NCBI RefSeq assembly: GCF_001570925.1
Contig: NZ_BCSP01000013.1
Coordinates: 1 to 35,482 of the forward strand
Direction of reading: 5' to 3'
Length of the DNA stretch: 35,482 nucleotides
Origin: [Zimmermannella] bifida NBRC 103089
GTDB taxonomy: Bacteria; Actinomycetota; Actinomycetes; Actinomycetales; Microbacteriaceae
In this document: positions 7,099 to 15,456 of the stretch, one piece after another
Numbering within the stretch: the first letter of the stretch is position 1
Layout of the letters: every line of letters begins with the position of its first letter
Position numbers and translations under genes: made by a program
Notes under the pieces: generated by a model
What the model was told of the DNA's origin: nothing
The model's input: the letters and a program-made list of their open reading frames with translations, nothing else
The model's database searches: none

Positions 7099-8382
7099 CT
7101 AGCTAATGCGGTCGAGGATGAGCGGCTGCGTCTGCGGTGCTTCGTCGCCGATTTCCCAACCGCCGTCGAGCGCTTCGAGTGCGCGCTCGAACTTCGATGC
7201 ATCGTCGGCGTGCAGCGTCCACAGCAGGTCGCCTGCGCGCACCGCATCGCCAGGCTTTACGGCCAGGTCGATGCCAGCCGCGTGCACCACCGGTGCCCCC
7301 GGGCGCGCCCGACCGGCGCCCAAGCGCCATGCCGACTGACCGAATGCCAACGCATCCTGTCGCACCAGCACGCCATCGCGCTCGGCACGCACCTCGTGCG
7401 AGAACTTCGGGGTGGGCATCGCCGCATCGGGGTCGCCGCCCTGCGCTTCGATCGATCGGCGCCAAACGTCCATGGCCTGGCCGCCGCGCAGGTGCTCGCG
7501 CACGTCGACATCGGTGATACCCGCAAGCGCAAGCATTTCAGTTGCAAGCGCGCAGGTCAGCTCAACCACGTCTTCTGGCCCGCCACCGGCGAGCACCTCG
7601 ACCGATTCGCGCACCTCGTTCGCGTTACCGATGGTCTTCCCGAGCGGGGTGTTCATGTTCGTGAGCAGCGCACTCATCTTGACCCCCGCATCCTTACCGA
7701 GATCGACCATGGTGCGGGCAAGCTCGCGTGCCTTGGCTTCTTCGCGCATGAACGCACCGGTGCCGAACTTCACGTCGAGCACCAGCGCACCGGTACCTTC
7801 GGCGATCTTCTTCGACATGATCGAGGATGCGATCAGCGGGATCGCCTCGACGGTTCCGGTGATGTCGCGCAGCGCGTAGAGCTTCTTGTCGGCGGGGGCG
7901 AGGCCGGCGCCGGCCGCGCAAATGACGCCGCCAACTTCTTCGAGCTGCTGCAGCATTTCCTCGTTGCTGAGCTCGGCGCGCCAACCGGGAATCGACTCGA
8001 GCTTGTCGAGCGTGCCGCCGGTGTGACCAAGGCCGCGACCCGAGAGCTGCGGTACGGCCGCACCGAATGACGCGACCAGTGGCATCAGCGGCAGGGTGAT
8101 CTTGTCGCCGACACCACCGGTGGAGTGCTTGTCGGTCGTTGGGCGCGAGAGCGACGAGAAGTCCATGCGCTCACCCGAGGCGATCATGGCCTGGGTCAGG
8201 TCGTAGATTTCGCGGCGTTCCATACCCTGCAAGAAGATCGCCATGGCGAGGGCGGCCATCTGTTCGTTGGCGACGTAGCCCGTGGTGAATCGCGAGACAA
8301 GCCACTGTAGTTCGGCGGTCTCAAGCACTCCCCCGTCGCGTTTGCGGTGGATGAGGTCAACAACGTCAAATGGTTCGCTCAC
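7099..8382 (-). CDS. deoA: Thymidine phosphorylase
   Basis: A 427-aa pyrimidine-nucleoside phosphorylase that cleaves thymidine/deoxyuridine to base plus deoxyribose-1-phosphate. The phosphate-binding PTTDKHSTGGVGDK (81-94) and the family signature SGRGLGHTGGTLDKLE (114-129) are both intact, and the length matches bacterial DeoA (about 430-440 aa). I chose the GTG at 8382 (MSEPFDVVDLI) because a clear AAGGAG lies 6 nt upstream; an ATG 30 nt earlier (8412) would place the ribosome site inside the gene. It sits downstream of cdd on the same strand, separated by 142 nt that contain a hairpin, so it can be expressed partly independently. Product sugar phosphate would go to a phosphopentomutase-type enzyme. 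Confidence 0.95.
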   Translation of the reverse strand: MSEPFDVVDLIHRKRDGGVLETAELQWLVSRFTTGYVANEQMAALAMAIFLQGMERREIYDLTQAMIASGERMDFSSLSRPTTDKHSTGGVGDKITLPLMPLVASFGAAVPQLSGRGLGHTGGTLDKLESIPGWRAELSNEEMLQQLEEVGGVICAAGAGLAPADKKLYALRDITGTVEAIPLIASSIMSKKIAEGTGALVLDVKFGTGAFMREEAKARELARTMVDLGKDAGVKMSALLTNMNTPLGKTIGNANEVRESVEVLAGGGPEDVVELTCALATEMLALAGITDVDVREHLRGGQAMDVWRRSIEAQGGDPDAAMPTPKFSHEVRAERDGVLVRQDALAFGQSAWRLGAGRARPGAPVVHAAGIDLAVKPGDAVRAGDLLWTLHADDASKFERALEALDGGWEIGDEAPQTQPLILDRIS

Positions 8383-8457
8383 GTCGGTCTCCTTGCGTGT
8401 TGCGGTTGCCACGTAATTGGCAATTGATCAGGTGAAATCAATCCTGGTTAAACAAGT

Positions 8458-8503
8458 CTGCCGCACCTGGTTGCGAACTTGATGTTCGTTCCGGATGCGG
8501 CAG
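8458..8503 (-). other. Hairpin between cdd and deoA (attenuator or processing site)
   Basis: Perfect 8-bp arms CTGCCGCA (8458-8465) and TGCGGCAG (8496-8503), with an inner CGAAC/GTTCG helix, are followed on the minus strand by ACTTGTTTAACC. Further on, ATTGAT/ATCAAT half-sites lie before the deoA ribosome site. The shape fits a partial terminator separating cdd from deoA. Confidence 0.45.
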
Positions 8504-8524
8504 ATCTCACAATTGGATGCGGTG

Positions 8525-8983
8525 TTAGTCGATTTCGGATGCGGCGGTACCGCTGCTGCCCGCGGCATATTCGTCGAGGTTCGACGGCCCGAACGCCATG
8601 GGCAGGACGTCGTCGATGCCACGGATGCCTTCGATGGTGTCGAAGAGGCATCCGGGTGCGGCGAACTCATTGAGCAGCTGGCGGCAGCGACCGCACGGCA
8701 TAAGCCGCTCGCCGTTGCCGTCACAGCAGCTGAAGGCCACGAGCTTGCCGCCACCGCTGCGAGCCAGGTCGGTAACGAGGCCGCATTCGGCGCACAGACC
8801 GAGTCCGTAGCTGGCGTTTTCGACGTTGCAGCCGGTCACGATGCGACCGTCATCGACGAGCGCTGCGGCACCGACTGGGAACTTCGAGTACGGCACATAT
8901 GCGTGACGCATCGCTTCGCGCGCGGCTGCTCGCAACGCATCCCAGTCGACTGCCGCCGCAGCGGACTCGTGCGACTCGGTCAT
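8525..8983 (-). CDS. cdd: Cytidine deaminase
   Basis: A 152-aa zinc enzyme of the small tetrameric class that deaminates cytidine and deoxycytidine to uridine and deoxyuridine. The catalytic signature CNVENASYGLGLCAE (52-66) carries the first zinc Cys64 and the proton-shuttle Glu66; PCGRCRQ (96-102) gives Cys97 and Cys100. The N-terminal VPYSKFPVGAA substrate motif is present. About 20 extra residues at the C-terminus are Gly/Ser/Ala-rich. The ATG (8981-8983) lies 2 nt after the stop of the upstream permease gene, so it is cotranscribed and likely translationally coupled with the nucleoside importer. Confidence 0.95.
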   Translation of the reverse strand: MTESHESAAAAVDWDALRAAAREAMRHAYVPYSKFPVGAAALVDDGRIVTGCNVENASYGLGLCAECGLVTDLARSGGGKLVAFSCCDGNGERLMPCGRCRQLLNEFAAPGCLFDTIEGIRGIDDVLPMAFGPSNLDEYAAGSSGTAASEID

Positions 8984-8985
8984 GA

Positions 8986-10287
8986 TTAGCGTCCCTGCTT
9001 GATGTACGGCACACCGTCAGCAGCAGGTGCCTGCGACTTACCGACGAACCCGACGACCGCGAAAATCGTCACGATGTACGGCACCGTCGCGAGCAGTTCG
9101 GACGGGATGCCCGCACCGGCCTGGCTGGCGAAGGTCTGGAAGTTCGAGGCGAAACCAAACAGCAGTGCGGCAAGGGCGGCGTAGATCGGATGCCAGCGTC
9201 CGAAGATCATCGCGGCAAGGGCGATATAGCCCTGACCCGAGGTGATCTGCGACGAGAACGCACCAACGGAACCGACCGTGTAGAACGAACCACCGATACC
9301 GGCGATCACACCCGAGAGCAGCACGTTGCGCCAGCGAACGGCGTTGACGTTGATGCCCACGGTGTCGGCAGCCTTGGGGTGTTCACCCACGGCACGGGTG
9401 CGAAGGCCCCAGCGCGACTTGAACAGCAGGTAGCCGAACAGCGGAATCGACAGCAGCATGACGTAGCCGAGCACGGTGTGCTGGAACAGCAATGGGCCGA
9501 TCACCGGAATCTGCGAGAGGCCGGGAATGTTGATCTGCGGGTAGCGGGCCGGGTCGTTGTACTTAGCACTGTCGGTCGCGAGCAGTGCCGAGTACAGGTA
9601 GTCGGTCAGACCGATGACGATCATGTTGATGACGACACCGACAACAACCTGTTCAACCCAGTAGGTGATCGCAAAGAGCGCGAGGATGCACGAGACGACC
9701 ACACCTGCGGCCGCTGCGGCAAGCGCACCGGCAATCCAGCTATCGGTGAGCGAGGCCACCAGCGCGGCGGCGAACGCACCCGACAGCAGCTGGCCTTCGA
9801 TCGCCAGGTTGACCACACCGGCGCGTTCCGAAACGACACCTGCGAGCGAACCGAACACGATCGGCGTTGCCAGCACCAGCGAACCGGTGAACAGCCAGGT
9901 CAATGGCACCGAGTCGCCGGCAGCGGTCCAGAAGATCAGGGCGAACAGCCACAGGAACGCGAATACCGCGGAGATCCACATTGGGATGCGCTTTCGGTTC
10001 CAGGCGTTCACGAATGCGCGGGCGGCGAGTGCCACCATGACCACCGTGAACGACAGGTTCGTGATGAACGTCGGCACGTCGATAATCGGCAGCTTCATGT
10101 CGACCGACTTCGAGTTCAGGTCAACCTGCGTCAAGGTGTCGGGTGCGACACCGAAGACGAATACGACCAGCGAAATCAACGCAAATACGCCGAGCAGAAT
10201 CGGGGTCTTGAGCTTGCGCGGGGTGTCGGATGCGGCGACCGTCTCGGGTGCGTCCGCGGGGGCAGTCGTTGCTACGTTCGTCGACAT
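8986..10287 (-). CDS. Nucleoside-type ABC transporter permease (BPD_transp_2 family, second permease)
   Basis: A 433-aa polytopic membrane protein. After a cytosolic N-terminus of about 30 residues rich in Ala/Thr/Pro, the first helix starts near LKTPILLGVFALISLVV; eight or more further hydrophobic segments follow, with the loop SLAGVVSERAGVVNLAIEGQ typical of sugar/nucleoside (YufQ/NupQ-like) permeases and the coupling segment SRWGLRTRAVGEHPKAADTVGINV. It forms a pair with the permease encoded just upstream; only 2 nt separate the genes, and the same distance separates it from cdd. Linkage to cdd, deoA and add supports nucleosides as cargo. The substrate call is inferred from context; the family call is firm. 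Confidence 0.9.
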   Translation of the reverse strand: MSTNVATTAPADAPETVAASDTPRKLKTPILLGVFALISLVVFVFGVAPDTLTQVDLNSKSVDMKLPIIDVPTFITNLSFTVVMVALAARAFVNAWNRKRIPMWISAVFAFLWLFALIFWTAAGDSVPLTWLFTGSLVLATPIVFGSLAGVVSERAGVVNLAIEGQLLSGAFAAALVASLTDSWIAGALAAAAAGVVVSCILALFAITYWVEQVVVGVVINMIVIGLTDYLYSALLATDSAKYNDPARYPQINIPGLSQIPVIGPLLFQHTVLGYVMLLSIPLFGYLLFKSRWGLRTRAVGEHPKAADTVGINVNAVRWRNVLLSGVIAGIGGSFYTVGSVGAFSSQITSGQGYIALAAMIFGRWHPIYAALAALLFGFASNFQTFASQAGAGIPSELLATVPYIVTIFAVVGFVGKSQAPAADGVPYIKQGR

Positions 10288-10289
10288 GG

Positions 10290-11615
10290 TTATGCCTCCG
10301 ATCCCTTCTTCGAGTCGGCAGGCTGCGTAACGCTGCTGCCGGAGTCATTGCTACCGGAGTCGCTGTTGCGGCTTGCCGCGAATCGTGCCAGCAGCGAGTG
10401 GCCGCTTGGCTTCGGCAGGAAACCGAGGAAGCGTGGCGCGGCGACGAACAGCACGATGAGTCCCTGAATTACCGGAATGATGTCACGCGGAATACCGGCC
10501 GAGATCTCCATCGAGACGGCGCCTGCCTTCAGCACACCAAAGAGGATTGCGGCGAGCACGATACCGATCGGGCTGTTACCACCCAGCAGTGCCACGGTGA
10601 TCGCATCGAAACCAATGTTGGCGTGAACCGATGGCTCAATACCGGTCGGGTGAACTTCGAGCGTCTGGGTAACTGCGGCGAGACCCACGAACGCACCCGA
10701 CAGCGCCATGGTGAGCACGGTGATCATCTTGACATTGATACCCGCGGTGCGAGCGGCGTTCGGGTTAATACCGACGGCGCGAATCTGGAAACCGAGGGTC
10801 GAGCGGTCCATGATCCACCAGTAGAGCAGAGCCGCGGCCAGCACCAGGATGAGGCCGGTGCTGAAGGTGCCGAAGAGTTCCGGCATGCGTGCCGTTTCGA
10901 GTACGGCCTTCGACTTGGCCTGCCCCGGCGCGTTCGGCGACTGCAGGAACGGCTGCTTGAGCAGGTAGGTGAAGCCCCAGTACGCGATCCAGTTGAACAT
11001 GATCGAGAGGATCACTTCGTGGGCACCGGTCTGTGCCTTCAGCCAACCGATGATGGCGGCATACATGGATGCGGCCAGTACGGTCGCGATGATAGCGACG
11101 ATCAGGTGCAGGCCCATTGGCAGCTGCCAAGAGGCACCGATCCACGAGGCGAACAGGGCACCGACGAGAATCTGACCCTGACCACCAATGTTGAACAGAC
11201 CGGCACGGAACGTGAGGCCGAGGCCGAGACCGGCAGCGATCAGCGGCGTAGCCCAGGTGAGGCTGCTCAGCAGCGGACCGAAGCCGCGCTTTTCGCTATA
11301 GACCGCACCGTTCCACAGTGCCTGCATCGCATCCGAAACGAGCGAGCCTGCGGCCTGGAAGAAGTGCTGCGGTGCCGAGAAGAAATACCCGAGGGTCTCC
11401 TGGATTTCTTCGTTGGTGAATACCGCGATTGCGAGTCCGATCGCGAGCGCGATGACGATTGACAGCACCGAGCGGATCACCGATCCGCCAAGGATGTCGC
11501 GCCACAGGCCGCGCCAGGGGTGCGCTGCCAGGGCGTTGACTGAACCGCCGCGAGCGATTTCGGTCGCGGTTACCGGCTCGGTTTCGGTAGGGGTGAGCGA
11601 TGCGTTATTCGCCAT
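10290..11615 (-). CDS. Nucleoside-type ABC transporter permease (BPD_transp_2 family, first permease)
   Basis: A 441-aa membrane protein of the YufP/NupP type. The N-terminal 45 residues are hydrophilic, then helices begin at SVIRSVLSIVIALAIGLAIA. The characteristic loop LTFRAGLFNIGGQGQILVGA and the coupling segment TLGFQIRAVGINPNAARTAG are present. The C-terminal 45 residues are a Ser/Asn-rich cytosolic tail. Its ATG (11613-11615) lies inside the end of the ATPase gene (11-nt overlap), so the ATPase and both permeases are coupled, a standard arrangement for BMP-lipoprotein ABC importers. Confidence 0.9.
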   Translation of the reverse strand: MANNASLTPTETEPVTATEIARGGSVNALAAHPWRGLWRDILGGSVIRSVLSIVIALAIGLAIAVFTNEEIQETLGYFFSAPQHFFQAAGSLVSDAMQALWNGAVYSEKRGFGPLLSSLTWATPLIAAGLGLGLTFRAGLFNIGGQGQILVGALFASWIGASWQLPMGLHLIVAIIATVLAASMYAAIIGWLKAQTGAHEVILSIMFNWIAYWGFTYLLKQPFLQSPNAPGQAKSKAVLETARMPELFGTFSTGLILVLAAALLYWWIMDRSTLGFQIRAVGINPNAARTAGINVKMITVLTMALSGAFVGLAAVTQTLEVHPTGIEPSVHANIGFDAITVALLGGNSPIGIVLAAILFGVLKAGAVSMEISAGIPRDIIPVIQGLIVLFVAAPRFLGFLPKPSGHSLLARFAASRNSDSGSNDSGSSVTQPADSKKGSEA

Positions 11616-13110
11616 GCGGGATACCTGCCATCATCTGTCCGAGGATTTCGCGAGAAGTGTCTGCCGGCACAATGCCCATGCTGCGACCGCCGTACATGAC
11701 CATGATTCGGTCGGCGAGCTGCGTGACTTCGTCAAGTTCGGTCGACACGATCAACACGGGCAGGCCCGAGTCGCGCGTCGCAACGATCTGCTTGTGTACG
11801 AACTCGATCGATCCGACGTCAAGACCGCGGGTTGGCTGCGAGGCAATGAACATGCGCAGGTCGCGGTCGAGTTCGCGGGCGAGCACGACCTTCTGCTGGT
11901 TACCACCAGAGAGACGGCCGGCGAAGGTGTCGATGGATGGGGTGCGGATGTCGTATTCCTCGACCGAGGCTTCGGCGTGGTCGCGAATCGCACCGAGCTT
12001 GAGTGCGAGTCCGCGCGAGAACGCGTCGTCGCGGAATCGGTCGAGAACGACGTTCTCAGCGATGGTGAATTCGCCGACGAGGCCGTCCTTGGTGCGGTCT
12101 TCGGGAACGAATCCGATACCGGCGTCGAGCACCTGGCTTACCGAACGGCCAAGAATTTCCTTACCGTCGAGGGTGATCGATCCGCGCACCTGGCTCTGCA
12201 AGCCTAGGATGGCTTCGGTCAATTCGGTCTGACCGTTACCCTGCACACCGGCAACCACGAGGATTTCGCCCTGGTGGATGTCAAAGCTCAGGCCGTCGAT
12301 GTGACGGTGGCCGTCGGCGCCAAACACCGTGAGGTCACGAACCTGGAACGCGGCGTCGCCCGGTTTGGCCGGGGCCTTGTCGACGTTAAGCGAAACGGCG
12401 TGGCCAACCATGAGCGAGGCGAGCTCTTCGTTGCTCGCGGTGGGCTCTGCGGTGCCCACGAGCTTGCCGCGGCGGATAACCGAGATGCGGTCACTGATGA
12501 AGCGAACTTCGCGAAGCTTGTGCGAGATGAACACGATCGACGTGCCGTCGCGACGGAGCTCATCCATGATGCGCATGAGCTCGTCAGTCTCCTGCGGCGT
12601 CAAAACCGCAGTGGGCTCGTCAAGCACGAGCACCTTGGCGTCGTGCGAGAGCGCCTTAATAATCTCGACGCGCTGCTGCTGACCAACCGAAAGGTCCTCG
12701 ACCTTCGCATCGGGATCAATGTCGAAGCCGAATCGCTCCGAGATCTCGCGCACGCGGCGACGGGCCGATTCGAGGTCAAGGATGCCGGGAGCAGCCATCG
12801 GCTCGTGTCCCAGAATGAGGTTTTCGGCCACGGTAAAGACTGGGATCAGCATGAAGTGCTGGTGCACCATACCGATACCCGCAGCCATGGCGTCACCCGG
12901 TCCGGTGAAGTTCTGGACTTCGTCGTCAAGCAGAATTTCGCCCTCTTCGGGCAGGTACAGGCCGTACAGGACGTTCATCAACGTCGATTTGCCGGCGCCG
13001 TTCTCGCCGAGCAGCGCGTGGACCTCGCCTGGCTCGACCGTCAGATCAATTGCGTCGTTTGCGGTGAAGTCGCCAAAGCGCTTCGTAATACCGCGAAGTT
13101 CAAGTTTCAT
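11605..13110 (-). CDS. Nucleoside-type ABC transporter ATP-binding protein with two fused NBDs
   Basis: A 501-aa cytosolic ATPase with two tandem nucleotide-binding domains, as in sugar and nucleoside importers (RbsA/YufO/NupO type). The first domain has Walker A GENGAGKST (35-43), signature LSVGQQQRVEI and Walker B VLVLDEPTAVL. The second has a degenerate Walker A (VAGVQGNGQTEL, no Lys), an intact LSGGNQQKVVLARE and IASQPTRGLD where a Glu would normally follow; one degenerate site is usual for this family. The ATG at 13110 has GGAGA 7 nt upstream. It follows the lipoprotein gene after a 280-nt gap with a terminator-like hairpin, and overlaps the next permease gene by 11 nt. Confidence 0.93.
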   Translation of the reverse strand: MKLELRGITKRFGDFTANDAIDLTVEPGEVHALLGENGAGKSTLMNVLYGLYLPEEGEILLDDEVQNFTGPGDAMAAGIGMVHQHFMLIPVFTVAENLILGHEPMAAPGILDLESARRRVREISERFGFDIDPDAKVEDLSVGQQQRVEIIKALSHDAKVLVLDEPTAVLTPQETDELMRIMDELRRDGTSIVFISHKLREVRFISDRISVIRRGKLVGTAEPTASNEELASLMVGHAVSLNVDKAPAKPGDAAFQVRDLTVFGADGHRHIDGLSFDIHQGEILVVAGVQGNGQTELTEAILGLQSQVRGSITLDGKEILGRSVSQVLDAGIGFVPEDRTKDGLVGEFTIAENVVLDRFRDDAFSRGLALKLGAIRDHAEASVEEYDIRTPSIDTFAGRLSGGNQQKVVLARELDRDLRMFIASQPTRGLDVGSIEFVHKQIVATRDSGLPVLIVSTELDEVTQLADRIMVMYGGRSMGIVPADTSREILGQMMAGIPHGE

Positions 13111-13311
13111 TCGGTTCTCCGTGTGGCGTTGCGGTCGCAGTTTCGGGATGCGTTGCGGTTTCTACGACCGGTGGGCATCAGCACTGCTCGGGAACGGTGG
13201 GCGGGCGAAAGCGACGGTGGATGCGTTCCGTCGCGGTAGTCAGTTGCGGACTCGACCTTCAGGTAGATAGCACCTGGCGGTGGCCGACGAGGGGTGAATA
13301 GTGCCGGGTAC

Positions 13312-13362
13312 GAAAACCGGCGACTCACTGCTGCAGATCCCTGCGAGCGGTGAGCCGCCGGT
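13312..13362 (-). terminator. Attenuator-like hairpin between the lipoprotein and ATPase genes
   Basis: Arms 13343-13362 and 13316-13334 form a stem of about 19 bp with a few mismatches or wobbles, and the minus strand then reads TTTTCG. It lies 29 nt after the lipoprotein stop and about 200 nt before the ATPase. A partial terminator here would give more binding protein than membrane components, as is common in ABC importer operons. Confidence 0.6.
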
Positions 13363-13390
13363 CACGACATTTGGCGCTAGGCCATCGCGC

Positions 13391-14485
13391 TTACTGCGCA
13401 GCCTTTGGCGACGAAGGCGACTCGACCTTGATCTTGCCGTCGATGATGTCCTGCTTGAGTGCGTCGAGTTCTTCCTTCATTCCTTCAGGAAGCTTCGATT
13501 CGAACTCGCCGAAGCCCGAGAGACCTACACCCTCGTTCTCGAGCGTGCCGGTGTAGACCGTGCCGCCCTTGAACTCGTCGTTAACTGCGGTCTCGATTGC
13601 GTCGAAAACGGTTACGTCAAGTCCCTTGAGCACCGAAACGAAGATGATGTCCTTGTACTTCTCTTCCTTCTTGACCAGGTCGCTGTCGACACCGACCAGG
13701 AGGGCCGAGTTGCCGTCGGCGCGGATAGCTTCAGCGGCACCCTGGTAGAGCGGGCCACCAACAGGCATGATCACGTCAGCACCCTTGGCGAGGAAGCCTT
13801 CGGTGATCTGCTTGGCCTTGGTCTGGTTGGTGAAGTCACCTACGAAGTCACCGTTCTGCGACTCGACGTCCCAACCGATGACCTTGACGTCCTTGCCCTT
13901 TTCTTCGTTGTACTTCTGTACACCGAGTGCAAAGCCGTCCATGAAGATGGTTACCGAAGGAATCTTCTGGCCACCGTAGGTAGCAACGGTGCCGCTCTTG
14001 CTCTGGCCGGCAGCTGCGTAACCTGCGAGGTAGGCGGCCTGTGCGGTGTCGTAGTTGAGCTGGAGGAGGTTGTCGCCCTCGAGGTAGTCAACGTCAACGA
14101 TGGCGAACTTGGTGTCTGGGTTTGCGTTCGCAACTTCCTGAGTTGCGTCAGCGAGCATGAAGCCAACGGGGATGATGATGTTGCAGCCCTGCTCGACCAT
14201 GGCGTTAAGGTTCGGCGCGAAGTCGTCAGGCGAGCTGGATTCCGCTTCCTTGGTCTGGATGCCGAGGGTTTCCTCAGCCTTGGTCAGACCTTCGTGGGAG
14301 AGCTGGTTGAACGAGCGGTCGTCGAAACCACCTTCGTCAGAAACCATGCAGGCAGTGAAGTCGCTGGCATTTGCGTTGCCACTTGCGCCAGGTTCGCCAG
14401 GGGCTGCACCACAACCCGAAAGAGTCAGCGAGCTAATTGCGGCCAGGCTGACAAGCCCGAGCCACTTCTTGTTGGAAATCCCCAT
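13391..14485 (-). CDS. BMP-family (PnrA-like) nucleoside-binding lipoprotein
   Basis: A 364-aa lipoprotein, the extracellular substrate-binding subunit of the downstream ABC importer. The signal peptide MGISNKKWLGLVSLAAIS continues to the lipobox LSGC with Cys25 as the lipidation site. A Gly/Ala/Ser/Asn linker follows, then ACMVSDEGGFDDRSFNQLSHEG, which is the ligand-site signature of basic membrane protein/PnrA (purine nucleoside receptor) proteins. The ATG at 14485 is fixed by AGGAGG 5 nt upstream; a longer frame to 14557 would bury the signal peptide. The chain ends in a Lys/Ser/Pro-rich tail. Neighbouring nucleoside-salvage genes support nucleoside binding. Known BMP members bind ribo- and deoxyribonucleosides. 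Confidence 0.93.
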   Translation of the reverse strand: MGISNKKWLGLVSLAAISSLTLSGCGAAPGEPGASGNANASDFTACMVSDEGGFDDRSFNQLSHEGLTKAEETLGIQTKEAESSSPDDFAPNLNAMVEQGCNIIIPVGFMLADATQEVANANPDTKFAIVDVDYLEGDNLLQLNYDTAQAAYLAGYAAAGQSKSGTVATYGGQKIPSVTIFMDGFALGVQKYNEEKGKDVKVIGWDVESQNGDFVGDFTNQTKAKQITEGFLAKGADVIMPVGGPLYQGAAEAIRADGNSALLVGVDSDLVKKEEKYKDIIFVSVLKGLDVTVFDAIETAVNDEFKGGTVYTGTLENEGVGLSGFGEFESKLPEGMKEELDALKQDIIDGKIKVESPSSPKAAQ

Positions 14486-14502
14486 GGATCCTCCTAGTTC
14501 GT

Positions 14503-14518
14503 TCCGCGACTTCGCGGA
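14503..14518 (-). other. Short perfect hairpin in the leader of the lipoprotein gene
   Basis: TCCGCGACTTCGCGGA is a near-full palindrome (7-bp arms, 2-nt centre) about 10 nt upstream of the AGGAGG ribosome site. It could stabilise the abundant lipoprotein mRNA or be an operator; nothing else distinguishes the two. A TACAAT box a little upstream (about 14535) is the best -10 candidate. Confidence 0.35.
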
Positions 14519-14642
14519 GAGTGACACTTCTCTCATTGTAGTTCGCAAGTTGTACATATGCGCTACCAGCGGCGGAACTATTCAAATTCGTTACAGATAA
14601 CCCAGCTATCACGCATCGGCATTGTTTAGATCCGCAAACGGC

Positions 14643-14658
14643 ACCGGATGCATCCGGT
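14643..14658 (-). terminator. Palindrome at the end of the LysE-type gene
   Basis: ACCGGATGCATCCGGT is a perfect 16-bp palindrome that overlaps the lysE-like stop codon by one base. As RNA it gives a 6-bp stem with a TGCA loop followed on the minus strand by GCCGTTTG. It may be a weak terminator. It also contains both orientations of the window-wide GGATGC motif. Confidence 0.4.
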
Positions 14659-15281
14659 TACGAGAGTGCGACCAGCTGCTCGATCAGCAGCACCGAACCG
14701 ACCAGCAGCAGCACTACACCCGACCCCCGAGCAACCCAAGCGCTCGCCGTTGGCCTACCGCGAAGTGCACGACGGGCAATCATCGCCACCGCCGTGTAGA
14801 CAATGGCGCAGTTCACGATGTGAATGCTGCCCAGTGCAAACATCTGCGCGCCAGTCGCCCAACCGGTTGACGAGACGAACTGCGGCAGCAGTGCCAGCAA
14901 CAGCAGGAGTCCCTTCGGGTTCAGCGCGCTCACGCCAATCCCCTTGACGAACTGGCGACGCGCATCCGCATCCATTTCGGCAACCGCGAGCGCCGATGCA
15001 TCCGGCGTCGATCGCAGCGCCGAAGCACCGAGGTACAGCAGGTAGAGCGAACCAATGATGGTGAGGGCGGTAATGAGCTGCGGGTATTGCACCGCGAGCG
15101 AGCCAACGCCCGCCGAGATCACGGCAACCACGATGACGTAGCCGACAAGAATGCCGGCGATTGAGGGCCACACGGATTTCGCTTTCACGCCCGCACCAAT
15201 GGCAAACGCCCAGTCAGCACCGGGCGACATGACCAGCAGCATGCACACAACCCAAAACTGCATCATCAGCGCGATTTCCAT
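14658..15281 (-). CDS. LysE/RhtB-family amino-acid exporter
   Basis: A 207-aa inner-membrane exporter with about six hydrophobic segments. The N-terminal LLVMSPGADWAFAIGAGVKA is the conserved LysE/RhtB first-helix region (SPGAD), and GVSALNPKGLLLLLALLPQF in the middle is the second family hallmark (NPK). Length matches the family (200-210 aa). The ATG at 15281 has GGGGAGAG 4 nt upstream. It is transcribed away from an Lrp/AsnC-type regulator, the classic LysG/LysE-like arrangement in which the regulator senses an internal amino acid and switches on efflux. The particular amino acid cannot be read from the sequence. Confidence 0.92.
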   Translation of the reverse strand: MEIALMMQFWVVCMLLVMSPGADWAFAIGAGVKAKSVWPSIAGILVGYVIVVAVISAGVGSLAVQYPQLITALTIIGSLYLLYLGASALRSTPDASALAVAEMDADARRQFVKGIGVSALNPKGLLLLLALLPQFVSSTGWATGAQMFALGSIHIVNCAIVYTAVAMIARRALRGRPTASAWVARGSGVVLLLVGSVLLIEQLVALS

Positions 15282-15340
15282 GGCACTCTCCCCGCCAAGT
15301 GGCGATCCGGTTGAACAAGCGATTTCACAGATCTGCGGTT

Positions 15341-15365
15341 AAGGAATTTCAATGCGGAATTCCTT
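15341..15365. promoter_or_regulatory. Dyad, candidate Lrp-type operator 1
   Basis: AAGGAATT (15341-15348) and AATTCCTT (15358-15365) are perfect inverted repeats with a 9-nt spacer, 60 nt upstream of the lysE-like start, in the divergent region shared with the Lrp/AsnC gene. AT-rich dyads of this kind are typical targets of that regulator family. Confidence 0.5.
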
Positions 15366-15401
15366 CGCCGAGGCACGCTGCAAGCCTAGGAATGTAGGGG
15401 C

Positions 15402-15421
15402 GAAAAGTGTGTTCACTTTTC
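15402..15421. promoter_or_regulatory. Dyad, candidate Lrp-type operator 2
   Basis: GAAAAGTG (15402-15409) and CACTTTTC (15414-15421) are perfect 8-bp arms around TGTT, centred 45 nt before the ATG of the Lrp/AsnC gene. It is the more regular of the two dyads and is well placed for autoregulation; its centre is 58-59 nt from that of the first dyad. Confidence 0.5.
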
Positions 15422-15456
15422 TTGAAACACGCACGCAACTACGCAAGAATTTGCAC

